Position numbers and translations under genes: made by a program. Of a stretch of 64,000 nt of DNA, positions 53,246 through 60,691 are shown piece by piece. How positions within the stretch are numbered: the first letter of the stretch is position 1; every line of letters starts with the position of its first letter. Source of the stretch: Pseudonocardia sp. C8 (lineage in GTDB: Bacteria > Actinomycetota > Actinomycetes > Mycobacteriales > Pseudonocardiaceae). The stretch is from the NCBI RefSeq assembly GCF_014267175.1, contig NZ_JACMTR010000002.1, forward strand, positions 6,043,129-6,107,128, in the 5' to 3' direction. The notes beneath the pieces are model-generated. The model had not been told where the DNA came from. It worked only from the letters and a program-made list of their open reading frames with translations, and searched no databases.

Positions 53246-54823
53246 TTGTCGATGCGCAGCCCGTACCCGGACGTCGACATCCCCGATGTCTCGCTGACCG
53301 AGTTCCTGTTCGCCGACGGGTTCGGTGACCGCGCGGACGCGCCGGCCTTCATCGACGGGACGACCGGCGACCAGCTGACGTACACCGAGTTCCACGGCCT
53401 CGTCGAGAAGATCGCCGGCGGGCTGGCCGCACGCGGCATCGGCAAGGGCGACGTCGTCGCGTTGTTCGCGCCGAACCTGCCCCAGTGGGCGGCGCTGTTC
53501 CACGGCATCCTGCGGGCCAACGGCATCGTGACCAGCGCGAACTCGATGTACACCGCGGGGGAGCTGGCCCACCAGCTGCGCGACTCCGGCGCCAAGGTGC
53601 TGATCACCGTGTCGCCGTTCCTCGACCGCGCGGTGCCCGGCGCCAAGGAGGCGGGGTTGTCCGAGGACGTCGTCCTCACGATCGACCCGGCCGAGGGCCA
53701 CGACTCGCTGGCCGACCTCGTGTCGTCCGGTGCACCGGTCCCGGAGCTGACGACGACCGCGGACGACACGGCCGTGCTGCCCTACTCCTCCGGCACCACC
53801 GGGCTGGCCAAGGGCGTCGTGCTCACCCACCGCAACCTGGTCGCCAACCTCTGCCAGCTCGTACCGCTGGGGGACGTCACCAGCGACACCAAGATCATGG
53901 CGTTCCTGCCGTTCTTCCACATCTACGGCATGACCGTGATGATGAACCAGGGCCTGCACCGGCGGGCGACGGTCGTGACCATGCCGAAGTTCGACCTCGA
54001 GCAGTTCCTGTCGATCACCCAGAAGCACGCCGTCGACCGGCTCTACATCGCCCCGCCGGTCGCGGTGGCGCTGGCCAAGCACCCGATCGTCGACCAGTAC
54101 GACCTGTCCTGCATCAAGGTCATCTTCTCCGGGGCGGCCCCGCTCGACGGCGAGCTCGGCCGCGCCGTCGCCAAGCGGCTCGACTGCACCGTGCTGCAGG
54201 GCTACGGCATGACCGAGCTGTCCCCGGTCAGCCATGCCATGCCGGACGACCGCGGCGACCTCGACCTCAACTCGTCCGGCTTCGCGATCCCGAACGTCGA
54301 GTGCAAGCTCGTCGACCCCGCCACCGGCGAGGAGGTCGGTCCCGGAGAGCGCGGCGAGCTGTGGGTGAAGGGCCCGAACGTCATGGTCGGGTACCTCAAC
54401 AACCCCGAGGCGACGGCGGCCACCAAGGACGCCGACGGGTTCCTGCACACCGGTGACATCGCCGTCGTCGACGCCGAGGGCGTGTACTCGATCGTCGACC
54501 GGGTCAAGGAGCTGATCAAGTACAAGGGCTACCAGGTGCCACCGGCCGAGCTGGAGGCGCTGCTGCTCACCCACGACAAGATCGCCGACGCGGCGGTCAT
54601 CGGGGTGAACGACGCCGAGGGCGAGGAGGTCCCGAAGGCCTTCGTCGTCCGGCAGCCCTCGGCCACCGACCTCACCGAGGACGAGGTCATGGCCTTCGTC
54701 GCGGAGCGGGTGGCACCGCACAAGAAGGTGCGGGTGGTCGAGTTCATCGAGCAGATCCCGAAGTCGGCCTCCGGGAAGATCCTGCGCAAGGACCTGCGGG
54801 CCCGGGAGGCGGCGAGCGCCTGA
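53246..54823 (+). CDS. Acyl-CoA ligase (4-coumarate:CoA ligase-like)
   Basis: A 525-residue ANL-superfamily ligase. P-loop: LPYSSGTTGLAKGVVLTH. Substrate/ATP motif: LQGYGMTELSPVSHAM. Hinge: YSIVDRVKELIKYKGYQVPP, typical of the 4CL/CHC-ligase group. Catalytic Lys in IPKSASGKILRKDL. Start: TTG 53246 has GAAGGAG with 8-nt spacing, better than ATG 53252 (14 nt). The actual substrate (aromatic or aliphatic acid) cannot be told. It ends 66 bp from the convergent DUF4396 gene with a palindromic terminator between. Confidence 0.88.
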   Translation: MSMRSPYPDVDIPDVSLTEFLFADGFGDRADAPAFIDGTTGDQLTYTEFHGLVEKIAGGLAARGIGKGDVVALFAPNLPQWAALFHGILRANGIVTSANSMYTAGELAHQLRDSGAKVLITVSPFLDRAVPGAKEAGLSEDVVLTIDPAEGHDSLADLVSSGAPVPELTTTADDTAVLPYSSGTTGLAKGVVLTHRNLVANLCQLVPLGDVTSDTKIMAFLPFFHIYGMTVMMNQGLHRRATVVTMPKFDLEQFLSITQKHAVDRLYIAPPVAVALAKHPIVDQYDLSCIKVIFSGAAPLDGELGRAVAKRLDCTVLQGYGMTELSPVSHAMPDDRGDLDLNSSGFAIPNVECKLVDPATGEEVGPGERGELWVKGPNVMVGYLNNPEATAATKDADGFLHTGDIAVVDAEGVYSIVDRVKELIKYKGYQVPPAELEALLLTHDKIADAAVIGVNDAEGEEVPKAFVVRQPSATDLTEDEVMAFVAERVAPHKKVRVVEFIEQIPKSASGKILRKDLRAREAASA

Positions 54824-54867
54824 CCTCTCGAGCCGGCCGGGACGGCGTCGTGACCTGCGGATTCGCG

Positions 54868-54883
54868 GGGACGGCGCCGTCCC
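54868..54883. terminator. Palindromic bidirectional terminator
   Basis: GGGACGGCGCCGTCCC is a perfect 16-bp palindrome in the 66-bp gap between the convergent ligase and DUF4396 genes. Confidence 0.5.
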
Positions 54884-54889
54884 GTCGGA

Positions 54890-55378
54890 TCAGTGGTGGT
54901 AGGCGTGGACGACGGCGTGCCCCCGCCCCCGGCTGATCATCCACCGGTTGAGCGGTGTGGTCAGCAGGAACGCCACCAGCAACGAGAACGCGAGTGCCGC
55001 CCAGAACAGGACGCTCGCCAGTCCCGCGTCCATGGCGCCCGGCACGACCACCATGATCGTGTTGTCGATGATCTCCATGACGGCGATCGACACCGTGTCG
55101 GCGGCCAGGGCGACCTTGAGGGCCGCGCGGAACCCGATCCCGGCCCGCAGGACCCCGCGCATGGTCAGCGCGTAGCCGAACACGAACGCCAGGGCCACGG
55201 CGAGCGCAATGGTGGCGACGTCGTGCAGGCCGAGTGCCGTCCCGATGACCATGCCGAGCACCTCGCCGATCGCGCAGCCGGTGAGGCAGTGCAGCGTGGC
55301 CTGGGCCGCCGTCGACCAGGACACCGAGGACCAACCACTGGGGGTCGTGTGCGTCGGGCCGTGCCGGTGATAGGTCAT
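54890..55378 (-). CDS. DUF4396 membrane protein
   Basis: A 162-residue protein with a His-rich N-terminus (MTYHRHGPTH) and four membrane helices: ATLHCLTGCAIGEVLGMVIG, TIALAVALAFVFGYAL, the DTVSIAVMEIIDNTIMVVV segment, and VLFWAALAFSLLVAFLL. It ends in another His cluster (GHAVVHAYHH). HCLTGCAxGE and MEIIDN are DUF4396 hallmarks. A CsoR-like operator overlaps its promoter, and the conserved Cys/His residues fit a role with copper or another soft metal. Transport is inferred, not shown. Confidence 0.82.
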   Translation of the reverse strand: MTYHRHGPTHTTPSGWSSVSWSTAAQATLHCLTGCAIGEVLGMVIGTALGLHDVATIALAVALAFVFGYALTMRGVLRAGIGFRAALKVALAADTVSIAVMEIIDNTIMVVVPGAMDAGLASVLFWAALAFSLLVAFLLTTPLNRWMISRGRGHAVVHAYHH

Positions 55379-55415
55379 CGTGGTCTCCAGACGGAAGGCG
55401 TGTGCGAGCCCTGCA

Positions 55416-55440
55416 TTTATACCCCTACCCCCTAGGGGTA
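55416..55440 (-). promoter_or_regulatory. Promoter of the DUF4396 gene with CsoR-like metal operator
   Basis: TACCCC-CTA-GGGGTA at 55426-55440 is a near-perfect dyad of the kind bound by CsoR/RcnR-family metal repressors (TACCCC half-sites). On the minus strand it runs directly into TATAAA at 55416-55421, a good -10 element, so a bound repressor would block transcription of the DUF4396 gene. No csoR gene is in this window. Confidence 0.65.
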
Positions 55441-55659
55441 GCAAGTGGGTCGACGGCAGACCGGTGCGGCGCAGCGGCGGAGCGCTCGCCCGTGCCGGCG
55501 GGCAGGAGGCCGTCGCGATGCCGTCCGCGCCGAGCCGATGGTCACGCGGGTGCGTCCTGGCTGCAACCGGCGCGGACCAGGAGCCGAGCGGGCACGCCTC
55601 CACCGGCCGGCCGCGCCGGGCCCTGACCACCTGGATGAAGCACAGCATGCAGTCGATCG

Positions 55660-55714
55660 GTAACGCTGGGGAGTCGTTACGCGACGATACGGGCAAGACC
55701 CGAACAACTCGGGT
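55660..55714. repeat. Two small dyads upstream of the STAS gene
   Basis: GTAACG (55660-55665) is inverted as CGTTAC (55675-55680). ACCCGA (55698-55703) is inverted as TCGGGT (55709-55714). They lie in the otherwise gene-free 55441-55840 stretch between the DUF4396 and STAS genes, upstream of the putative stress promoter. Nothing else is recognised in that stretch. Confidence 0.4.
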
Positions 55715-55718
55715 AGCC

Positions 55719-55744
55719 GGTTTCGCGCGCTCGTGGTGAGGTAT
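55719..55744 (+). promoter_or_regulatory. SigB/SigF-like promoter of the STAS gene
   Basis: GGTTT (55719-55723), a 16-bp spacer and GGTAT (55740-55744) resemble the actinobacterial general-stress promoter pattern (G-TTT, N14-16, GGGTA). It is about 97 bp upstream of the STAS gene, a protein class that often acts in such sigma networks. Confidence 0.4.
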
Positions 55745-55840
55745 GTCCCAGGTGCTTCCGTGTTGGGTGAAAACGCCGCTCAACGTCCCCCTTCCCGTCG
55801 GTCACCAAGCGGTGTTCGCCGGCCTGACACAGGAGAGCCG

Positions 55841-56251
55841 ATGAGCGTGTCGTCCATCGGGCCCGGCAGCGGCCCGTCCACCTCCGGGATCGCCCAGCTG
55901 GCGATCGAGAGCCCCGCGCCGGGCGTCCGGATGATCCACGTTCAGGGCGTGCTGGGATCGGGCAGCGGCGCCCGCCTGCTGCGGCTGATCGACTCGCAGC
56001 TCACGATGACCCGCAGCGGGCACCACCGGATCCACGCCGTCATCGTCGAGGTGTCCGGCCTGACGGCACTCGAACGGGGAGGCCCGCAGGCCCTCCAGCA
56101 CGCCCGGTACGCCTGCACGCGCAACGGGATCCACTTCCTCGTCGCCGGCCATCCGGTCGGGCTGGCGACCGCGCCGGTGTCCGTCCGGGCGCAGCTCGGG
56201 CAGCTGCGGCTGTTCCCCACCGTCGAGGCCGCACTGGCCGCCGTCACCTGA
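55841..56251 (+). CDS. STAS-domain protein lacking the phosphoacceptor serine
   Basis: A 136-residue protein with the anti-sigma-factor-antagonist (STAS) fold: VRMIHVQGVLGSGSGARLLRLIDSQL, then VIVEVSGLTALERGG, and GIHFLVAGHPVGL. In SpoIIAA-type antagonists the helix start carries D-S-x-G; here the equivalent is LERGG, so the phosphorylated Ser is missing and the protein may be constitutively active or serve another role. ATG 55841 has AGGAGA 4-5 nt upstream. A stress-type promoter lies upstream. No anti-sigma kinase gene is adjacent. Confidence 0.72.
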   Translation: MSVSSIGPGSGPSTSGIAQLAIESPAPGVRMIHVQGVLGSGSGARLLRLIDSQLTMTRSGHHRIHAVIVEVSGLTALERGGPQALQHARYACTRNGIHFLVAGHPVGLATAPVSVRAQLGQLRLFPTVEAALAAVT

Positions 56252-56260
56252 GAACGGGTC

Positions 56261-56569
56261 TCAGCCGTTCCCGCCGGCGATCTCCCGGAGCGCGGCGACG
56301 TGCGTGCCGACCTGCTGCCGGCCCTCTGGCGTGAGCCGGACCCAGGTCCGGCGGGCAGCGCCCGTCGGCGCCCGGTGGGAGGAGACGACACCCGCGTCCG
56401 ACAGCGCCTTGAGCTGCTTGGACAGCGCCGAGTCCGACAGGCCGACCCGGTCGCGCACGAAGCCGAACTCGACCTCGCCCGCCGCGAGCAGGGTGGCGGC
56501 GATGCGCAACCGGGTGGGGTCGAGCAGCAGGGGGACGAGCCGCGTGTCGGCGCCGGACGGCTCAGGCAT
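56261..56569 (-). CDS. Winged-helix (ArsR/MarR-like) transcriptional regulator
   Basis: A 102-residue DNA-binding protein of the winged-helix family with ArsR/MarR features: LDPTRLRIAATLLAAGEVEFGFVRDRVGLSDSALSKQLKAL is the helix-turn-helix, GVVSSHRAPTGAARRTWVRLTPEG the wing. No metal-binding Cys cluster is seen. ATG 56569 lies within the end of a short upstream frame (ATGCCTGA), suggesting coupled translation of both. ACTTGCCT direct repeats upstream are a candidate autoregulatory operator. Confidence 0.82.
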   Translation of the reverse strand: MPEPSGADTRLVPLLLDPTRLRIAATLLAAGEVEFGFVRDRVGLSDSALSKQLKALSDAGVVSSHRAPTGAARRTWVRLTPEGRQQVGTHVAALREIAGGNG

Positions 56570-56678
56570 CCCGGCCCGCCCGCGGCAGCGTCCGGTCCGC
56601 CGCCTCGTCCACGGCGCGCCGGGCCGCGGTGACCTCGGCGACCGCGTCGGCCGCCTCGCTCCGGGTCGGTCCGTCCAC
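56562..56678 (-). CDS. Small helical protein (38 aa) coupled to the winged-helix regulator
   Basis: A 38-codon frame from GTG 56678 (GTG 56681 also possible) to TGA 56562-56564, with GGAGG at 56685-56689 in good position. The product starts VDGPTRSEAADAVAEV and is an Ala/Arg/Glu-rich amphipathic helix. Its stop overlaps the regulator's first codons. It is too short for most gene finders; codon bias and the strong ribosome-binding site support it, but it could merely be a translated leader feeding the regulator. Confidence 0.5.
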   Translation of the reverse strand: MDGPTRSEAADAVAEVTAARRAVDEAADRTLPRAGRDA

Positions 56679-56698
56679 CACACACCTCCATGCTCGGC

Positions 56699-56735
56699 AG
56701 GCAAGTGGAGCACAGAACTTTCCTGTTAGGCAAGT
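56699..56735. promoter_or_regulatory. Direct repeats AGGCAAGT upstream of the regulator operon
   Basis: AGGCAAGT occurs at 56699-56706 and 56728-56735 (ACTTGCCT on the coding strand of the operon), 29 bp apart, between the regulator operon and the cutA stop. Candidate operator for autoregulation by the winged-helix protein. Confidence 0.4.
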
Positions 56736-56740
56736 AGTTG

Positions 56741-57058
56741 TCAGCGGGTCTCGCCGGCCACCCAGGACAGGTATCCGGCGCTGCCGCCGGTGATGGGCGT
56801 CGCGATGATCTCCGGCTCGTCGTAGGAGTGCCGCTCGGCCAGATGGGCGGTCAGCTTGTCGACGCGGTCAGCGGCGGTCTTGATCTCGACCCGCCACTCC
56901 TGCTCGGTCTGTACCGCACCGTCCCAGCGGAACACGCTGGTGATCGGCCCGAGCACCTGCGCGCAGGCGCCGAGCCGGGCCTCGACCGCGCCGGCGGCCA
57001 GCTCCCGCGCGGCGGCCTCGCTGTCGGTGGTCGTGAGGACGACGACGTGCTCGTTCAT
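56741..57058 (-). CDS. cutA: Divalent-cation tolerance protein CutA
   Basis: A 105-residue protein of the PII-like CutA1 trimer family: VVVLTTTDSEAAARELAAGAVEARLGACAQV at the start, VFRWDGAVQTEQEWRVEIKT in the middle and HSYDEPEIIATPI near the end are the standard conserved blocks. GACAAT on the minus strand (57066-57071) ends 7 nt before the ATG, so the message may be leaderless. The true physiological role of bacterial CutA remains unclear. Confidence 0.93.
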   Translation of the reverse strand: MNEHVVVLTTTDSEAAARELAAGAVEARLGACAQVLGPITSVFRWDGAVQTEQEWRVEIKTAADRVDKLTAHLAERHSYDEPEIIATPITGGSAGYLSWVAGETR

Positions 57059-57107
57059 GCCCGGAATTGTCGGGGGCCGGCCGTACCGTCCCGGTATGGC
57101 GACGACC

Positions 57108-58067
57108 TCAGGCCTGCCCGGCGAGCGCGGCGACGTCGTCGGCGCAGCCCCAGGACAGGGTGATCCCGGAGCCGCCGTGGCCGTAGTCGTGGATCACGCG
57201 CGGGCGCCCGGCGGTCGCCGGCTCCGCCTCGAGCCGGACCTCGGGTCGGGCCGGGCGCAGCCCGGCGACGTGTTCGAGCACCTCGGCCCCGCGCAGCGCC
57301 GGCGCGATGTCCAGGCAGCGCCGCACGATCGCGGCGCCGACCGCCGGATCCGGGTTCGTGTCCCAGGCCCCCTCGTCGAGGGTGCCGCCGAGGATGCAGT
57401 CGTGCACCCGGGGGTGCACGTACGCGCGGCCGCCGGGGTGGTCCTCGTCGCGCACCGACAGCGTCAGCCCCGGGTTGGTCACGCGGACGATCTGGCCGCG
57501 CACCGGCGTCACCGACAGGTCGCCGACCAGCGTGCGCGCGCCCAGCCCGGCACAGTTGACGACGAGATCGGCCCCCTCCCCGGCCGCGGCCAGGGACGCG
57601 ATGTGCTTGTGCTCCAGGGTGATCCCACGCCGCTGCGCCTCCGCGGCCAGCCAGGGCAGGTACACCGGCATCTCCACCAGCGGCACCGCGAACCGCAGGC
57701 CGTACGGGTAGCCGGGCGGCAGCTCGTCCGGGCGGGCCGGGCGGATCTCGCCGACGGCGTCGGCCCACCACTGCGGCCCCGGCTCGGTCCGGTGCAGGGC
57801 CAGCGACTCGCGCATGACGACACCCGGCACGCCGGCCCGGGCCTGCGCGGCCAGGGTGTCGTACGTGCGGCGCCCCCAGTCGAGCACCTTGTCCCGGGGC
57901 CCGGCGCGGGTCGGGAACCAGACGGCGGCCGCCAGGTGCGACGTCGACGCCTCCACCGGCCCGTCGGTCAGCACCCGCACCGACCAGCCCCGCTCCTGCA
58001 GCCGGACCGCGCAGCTCAGACCCGCGATCCCGGCACCGACCACGACGGCCCGGCGATCGTCACCCAT
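57108..58067 (-). CDS. FAD-dependent D-amino-acid oxidase-type enzyme
   Basis: The 319-residue product has N-terminal FAD-binding VVVGAGIAGLSCAVRL, then STSHLAAAVWFPTRAGP. The D-amino-acid oxidase signature VIHDYGHGGSGITLSWG is near the C-terminus. It oxidises D-amino acids (or glycine in ThiO relatives) to imino acids plus H2O2. ATG 58067 lies 11 bp after the stop of the TenA-family gene, so both are cotranscribed. The pairing with TenA leaves open a link to thiamine salvage, but the sequence looks more like D-amino-acid oxidase than ThiO. Confidence 0.85.
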   Translation of the reverse strand: MGDDRRAVVVGAGIAGLSCAVRLQERGWSVRVLTDGPVEASTSHLAAAVWFPTRAGPRDKVLDWGRRTYDTLAAQARAGVPGVVMRESLALHRTEPGPQWWADAVGEIRPARPDELPPGYPYGLRFAVPLVEMPVYLPWLAAEAQRRGITLEHKHIASLAAAGEGADLVVNCAGLGARTLVGDLSVTPVRGQIVRVTNPGLTLSVRDEDHPGGRAYVHPRVHDCILGGTLDEGAWDTNPDPAVGAAIVRRCLDIAPALRGAEVLEHVAGLRPARPEVRLEAEPATAGRPRVIHDYGHGGSGITLSWGCADDVAALAGQA

Positions 58068-58078
58068 GCCCCCGGGCC

Positions 58079-58711
58079 TCAGCCGTCGTAGGCGGCGTCG
58101 AAGAAGGCCAGTTCCAGGTCCACGGCGCGGGTGAACATCGCCGTCACCTGGTCACGCCGGGTCGGGGCGAGGTCGCCGGCGACCCGGTCCAGCTCGGCAC
58201 GCAGGAACGCCACCCACTCCTCGAACTCGATCCCGCGGTGCAGCTCGATCCACTCGCGACAGACCCGGTCGTCCGGGGTGGACGCGCCCGGCCGGGTCGC
58301 CCAGTCCAGGTAGAGCCACTCGGCGACGACCAGCACGGCCAGCGCCTCGGCGTACCCGGCGTCGCGGGCGGCGTCCATCAGCTCGATGAACCCGGTGGTC
58401 GGCGCGGCCCGCTCCGGCTCGGGGGTCCCGCCGAGCGCGGCCAGCGACCGCTCGAAGTAGTCGTTCTCCGGCCCGGCGACCAGCCCGAGCTGCCGCGCCA
58501 GCCGCACCCGGGCCGCCGGCCGGTCGGCGTTCGCGACGGCGGACCCGAGCAGCGCGACGAACGAGTCGACGAACTGGAAGTCCTGCTCGAGGTAGCGGCG
58601 CAGCACGGCGCGGTCCACCGTCCCGGCCCACAGCTCGTCGACGAAGCGGTGCCCGACCGCCGCGTCCCACGTCGTCGTGCTCGACTCCCGCAACTCCCCG
58701 CTGAACGACAT
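58079..58711 (-). CDS. TenA/PqqC-family protein
   Basis: A 210-residue all-helical TenA fold protein: RFVDELWAGTVDRAVLRRYLEQDFQFVDSFVALLGSA opens the fold; LVVAEWLYLDWA and GIEFEEWVAFLRAELDRV are conserved helices with the acidic residues of the active site. The Cys of classical TenA_C thiaminases is not evident, so it is closer to the TenA_E group, which hydrolyses thiamine breakdown products. A -10 TAGCCT (minus strand, 58719-58724) ends 7 nt before the ATG: probably leaderless. Confidence 0.82.
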   Translation of the reverse strand: MSFSGELRESSTTTWDAAVGHRFVDELWAGTVDRAVLRRYLEQDFQFVDSFVALLGSAVANADRPAARVRLARQLGLVAGPENDYFERSLAALGGTPEPERAAPTTGFIELMDAARDAGYAEALAVLVVAEWLYLDWATRPGASTPDDRVCREWIELHRGIEFEEWVAFLRAELDRVAGDLAPTRRDQVTAMFTRAVDLELAFFDAAYDG

Positions 58712-58718
58712 GGCGCAC

Positions 58719-58724
58719 AGGCTA
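58719..58724 (-). promoter_or_regulatory. -10 element for a leaderless TenA-family transcript
   Basis: TAGCCT (TAnnnT) on the minus strand ends 7 nt before ATG 58711, with no ribosome-binding site between them. It lies in the divergent gap shared with the GntR regulator gene. Confidence 0.45.
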
Positions 58725-58823
58725 GGTGTGTGATCCGGAGAGGTCGGTGACGAGGTCGGGCGTGGTCGGCCCGGTCCCGCTGCCTACGGTGGACCCGGCA
58801 CGGACGACGGAGGGGCGCGGGCG

Positions 58824-59588
58824 ATGGGTGGGCGGACGCTGGTGCGCGGCGAGGGGACGCCGCTGTGGCAGCAGCTGCTGGCCGACCTGCGCCGCCGCCT
58901 CGAGGCCGGCGAGTTCGACCGGGCGCTCCCGGGCGAGTTCGCGCTCGCCGCCGAGTACTCGGTCAGCCGGTACACCGTGCGCGAGGCGCTGCGCCGCATG
59001 CGCGAGGACGGCGCCGTGGTCGCCAGCCGCGGCCGGGTCGCCCGTCCGACCGTGCGCTCGGAGATCGAGCAGCCCCTCGACGAGCCGTACTCGCTCTACG
59101 TGGCCGTCGAGGCGGCCGGGCGGACCCAGCGCAGCGTCGTGCGGACCTTCGAGGTCCGGGCCGACGGCGTGATCGCCGCCAGGATGGGGCTGGAGGAGTC
59201 CACCCCGCTCGTCCACCTGGAACGGCTGCGCCTCGCCGACGCCGAACCGCTCGCCGTCGACCGGGTGTGGCTGCCGGAGGACCTCGCCGCGCCGCTGCTC
59301 GACGTCGACTTCTCCCACACCGGTCTGTACCCGGAGTACCGGCGGCGCTGCGGCATCCGGGTCGACGGCGGGAACGAGAACATCCGCGCGGTCGTCCCCG
59401 GCCGTGGGGAGCAGGAACTGCTCGGCATCGGCGACGGCGTCGCGGCGCTGGCGATCGAACGGCTCGGGCTGTCCGGCGGCCGCCCCGTCGAGTGGCGGCA
59501 CACGCTGGTGCGCGGCGACCGGTTCTCGGTCACCGCCCGGTTCTCCGCGCGGACCGGGTACCGGGTCGACCTCTCGGAACCGTCCTGA
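58824..59588 (+). CDS. GntR/HutC-family transcriptional regulator with UTRA domain
   Basis: A 254-residue regulator: winged helix-turn-helix (PLWQQLLADLRRRLEAGEF, then LAAEYSVSRYTVREALRRMREDGAVV) and a UTRA ligand-binding domain (about 85-250, VHLERLRLADAEPLAVDRVWLP). It is divergent from the TenA-D-amino-acid-oxidase operon and could repress it; the effector is unknown. ATG 58824 follows a TACGGT -10-like hexamer and a GGAGGGG stretch. Confidence 0.85.
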   Translation: MGGRTLVRGEGTPLWQQLLADLRRRLEAGEFDRALPGEFALAAEYSVSRYTVREALRRMREDGAVVASRGRVARPTVRSEIEQPLDEPYSLYVAVEAAGRTQRSVVRTFEVRADGVIAARMGLEESTPLVHLERLRLADAEPLAVDRVWLPEDLAAPLLDVDFSHTGLYPEYRRRCGIRVDGGNENIRAVVPGRGEQELLGIGDGVAALAIERLGLSGGRPVEWRHTLVRGDRFSVTARFSARTGYRVDLSEPS

Positions 59589-59598
59589 CCGGGGTGGC

Positions 59599-60105
59599 TC
59601 AGCCCGGGACGGAGACGCCGACACCGCCGGGGGTGTCGGCGCCGTAGCGGGCGATCTCGGCCGGCAGGTCGAGCGGGTCGGTCCGCATCCCGGTGTCCGC
59701 GCCGAGCAGCGCGGCCGGGACCAGCCAGCACACCTCGAACTCCAGGCCGTCCGGGTCGTGGGCGTAGAGCGCCTTGGTGGAGCCGTGGTCGGAGGCGCCG
59801 ACGAGCGCGCCGGCGTCCTGCAGGGCACCGCGGATCCGGTCGAGCTCGCCGAGCGTGTCGACCTCCCAGGCCAGGTGGTAGAGCCCGACGGTCGCCCGGC
59901 CGGCCTGCGAGGCACCCGCGCGGTCGCCGATCCCGAACAGCGCGAGGTCGTGGTCGTTCGACGAACCGGGCGCCTGCAGGAACGCGCCCCGGCCGCCGGG
60001 GATCTCGGCGACGGTCCGGAAGCCGAGGACCTCGGCGTAGAAGTCGACGCTGCGGGCGACGTCGCGGACGTAGAGGACCGCGTGGTTGAGCCGCTGGACC
60101 GGCAT
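59599..60105 (-). CDS. VOC-family (glyoxalase/extradiol-type) metalloprotein
   Basis: A 168-residue vicinal-oxygen-chelate fold protein: RLNHAVLYVRDVARSVDFYAEVLGF is the first module with a metal His, VGLYHLAWEVDTLGELD carries the second His, and DPDGLEFEVCWLVP the metal Glu. It could be a catechol 2,3-dioxygenase-like or glyoxalase-like enzyme. ATG 60105 has GAGGAG 5 nt upstream (GTG 60111 is an alternative). A perfect dyad upstream suggests control by a MarR-type repressor. Confidence 0.85.
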   Translation of the reverse strand: MPVQRLNHAVLYVRDVARSVDFYAEVLGFRTVAEIPGGRGAFLQAPGSSNDHDLALFGIGDRAGASQAGRATVGLYHLAWEVDTLGELDRIRGALQDAGALVGASDHGSTKALYAHDPDGLEFEVCWLVPAALLGADTGMRTDPLDLPAEIARYGADTPGGVGVSVPG

Positions 60106-60120
60106 GATCACTCCTCAAGA

Positions 60121-60136
60121 AGTTGAACGCTCAACT
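60121..60136. promoter_or_regulatory. AGTTGA-ACGC-TCAACT operator upstream of the VOC gene
   Basis: The 16-bp dyad has perfect 6-bp arms and 4-bp centre, 16 bp before the VOC start codon and overlapping the probable promoter. TTGA/TCAA dyads of this size are typical MarR-family sites. No MarR gene is adjacent. Confidence 0.55.
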
Positions 60137-60150
60137 CTGAGGGTACGCGC

Positions 60151-60591
60151 TCACCGCGTGACCAGCCAGGTGAGGACGACGGCCGAGCGCGTGTGGTCGA
60201 CCCCGCCCGCCCGCCGCAGCCGCTCCAGGGCGTCCTCCAGCGAGCGGACGTCCCGCGAGCGCAGCAGGACCAGGGCGTCGGCCTCGCCGGTGACCGTCCC
60301 GGCGGTCACGACCTCGGGGATCGCGGACAGCATCCGCTGCAGCTCGGCGGGCGCGACCGTGCCGCGGCAGAACAGCTCGACGTAGGCCTCGACGCCCGGC
60401 TCCGGCGCGGCGTCCGGGCTCACCTGCACGGTGAACCCGGTGATCACGCCCCGGGCGGTGAGGCGGTCCACCCGGCGGCGCACGGCCGAGGCCGACAGCC
60501 CGACGCGCTCGCCGAGCTCGGCCCAGCCGGCCCGCCCGTCCACCCGCAGCAGGTCCAGCAGGCGCCGGTCGGTCGCGTCGATCCCGTCCAC
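60151..60591 (-). CDS. Lrp/AsnC-family transcriptional regulator
   Basis: A 146-residue regulator with N-terminal helix-turn-helix (IDATDRRLLDLLRVDGRAGWAELGERVGLSASAVRRRVDRL) and C-terminal RAM ligand-binding domain (VEAYVELFCRG, EVVTAGTVTGEADALVLLRSRDV). GTG 60591 fits the family start. It is divergent from the dimethylargininase-ornithine aminotransferase operon, and Lrp relatives often govern arginine/ornithine catabolism in this arrangement; the amino acid sensed is probably arginine or ornithine. Confidence 0.85.
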   Translation of the reverse strand: MDGIDATDRRLLDLLRVDGRAGWAELGERVGLSASAVRRRVDRLTARGVITGFTVQVSPDAAPEPGVEAYVELFCRGTVAPAELQRMLSAIPEVVTAGTVTGEADALVLLRSRDVRSLEDALERLRRAGGVDHTRSAVVLTWLVTR

Positions 60592-60691
60592 GGCGCCGGA
60601 TGCTAGAACCGTGCGTGTCACCGGTCGAGTGCGCGCGGATCGTGCGCGAGATTCCGGGAAACGCACGGGCCGGGCGCGCCACCATGAGCGC

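Noticed and set aside
55380..55739. Plus-strand frame between the DUF4396 and STAS genes
   Set aside because: It begins antisense to the metal operator, has no ribosome-binding site or domain, and its codon use does not match neighbours.
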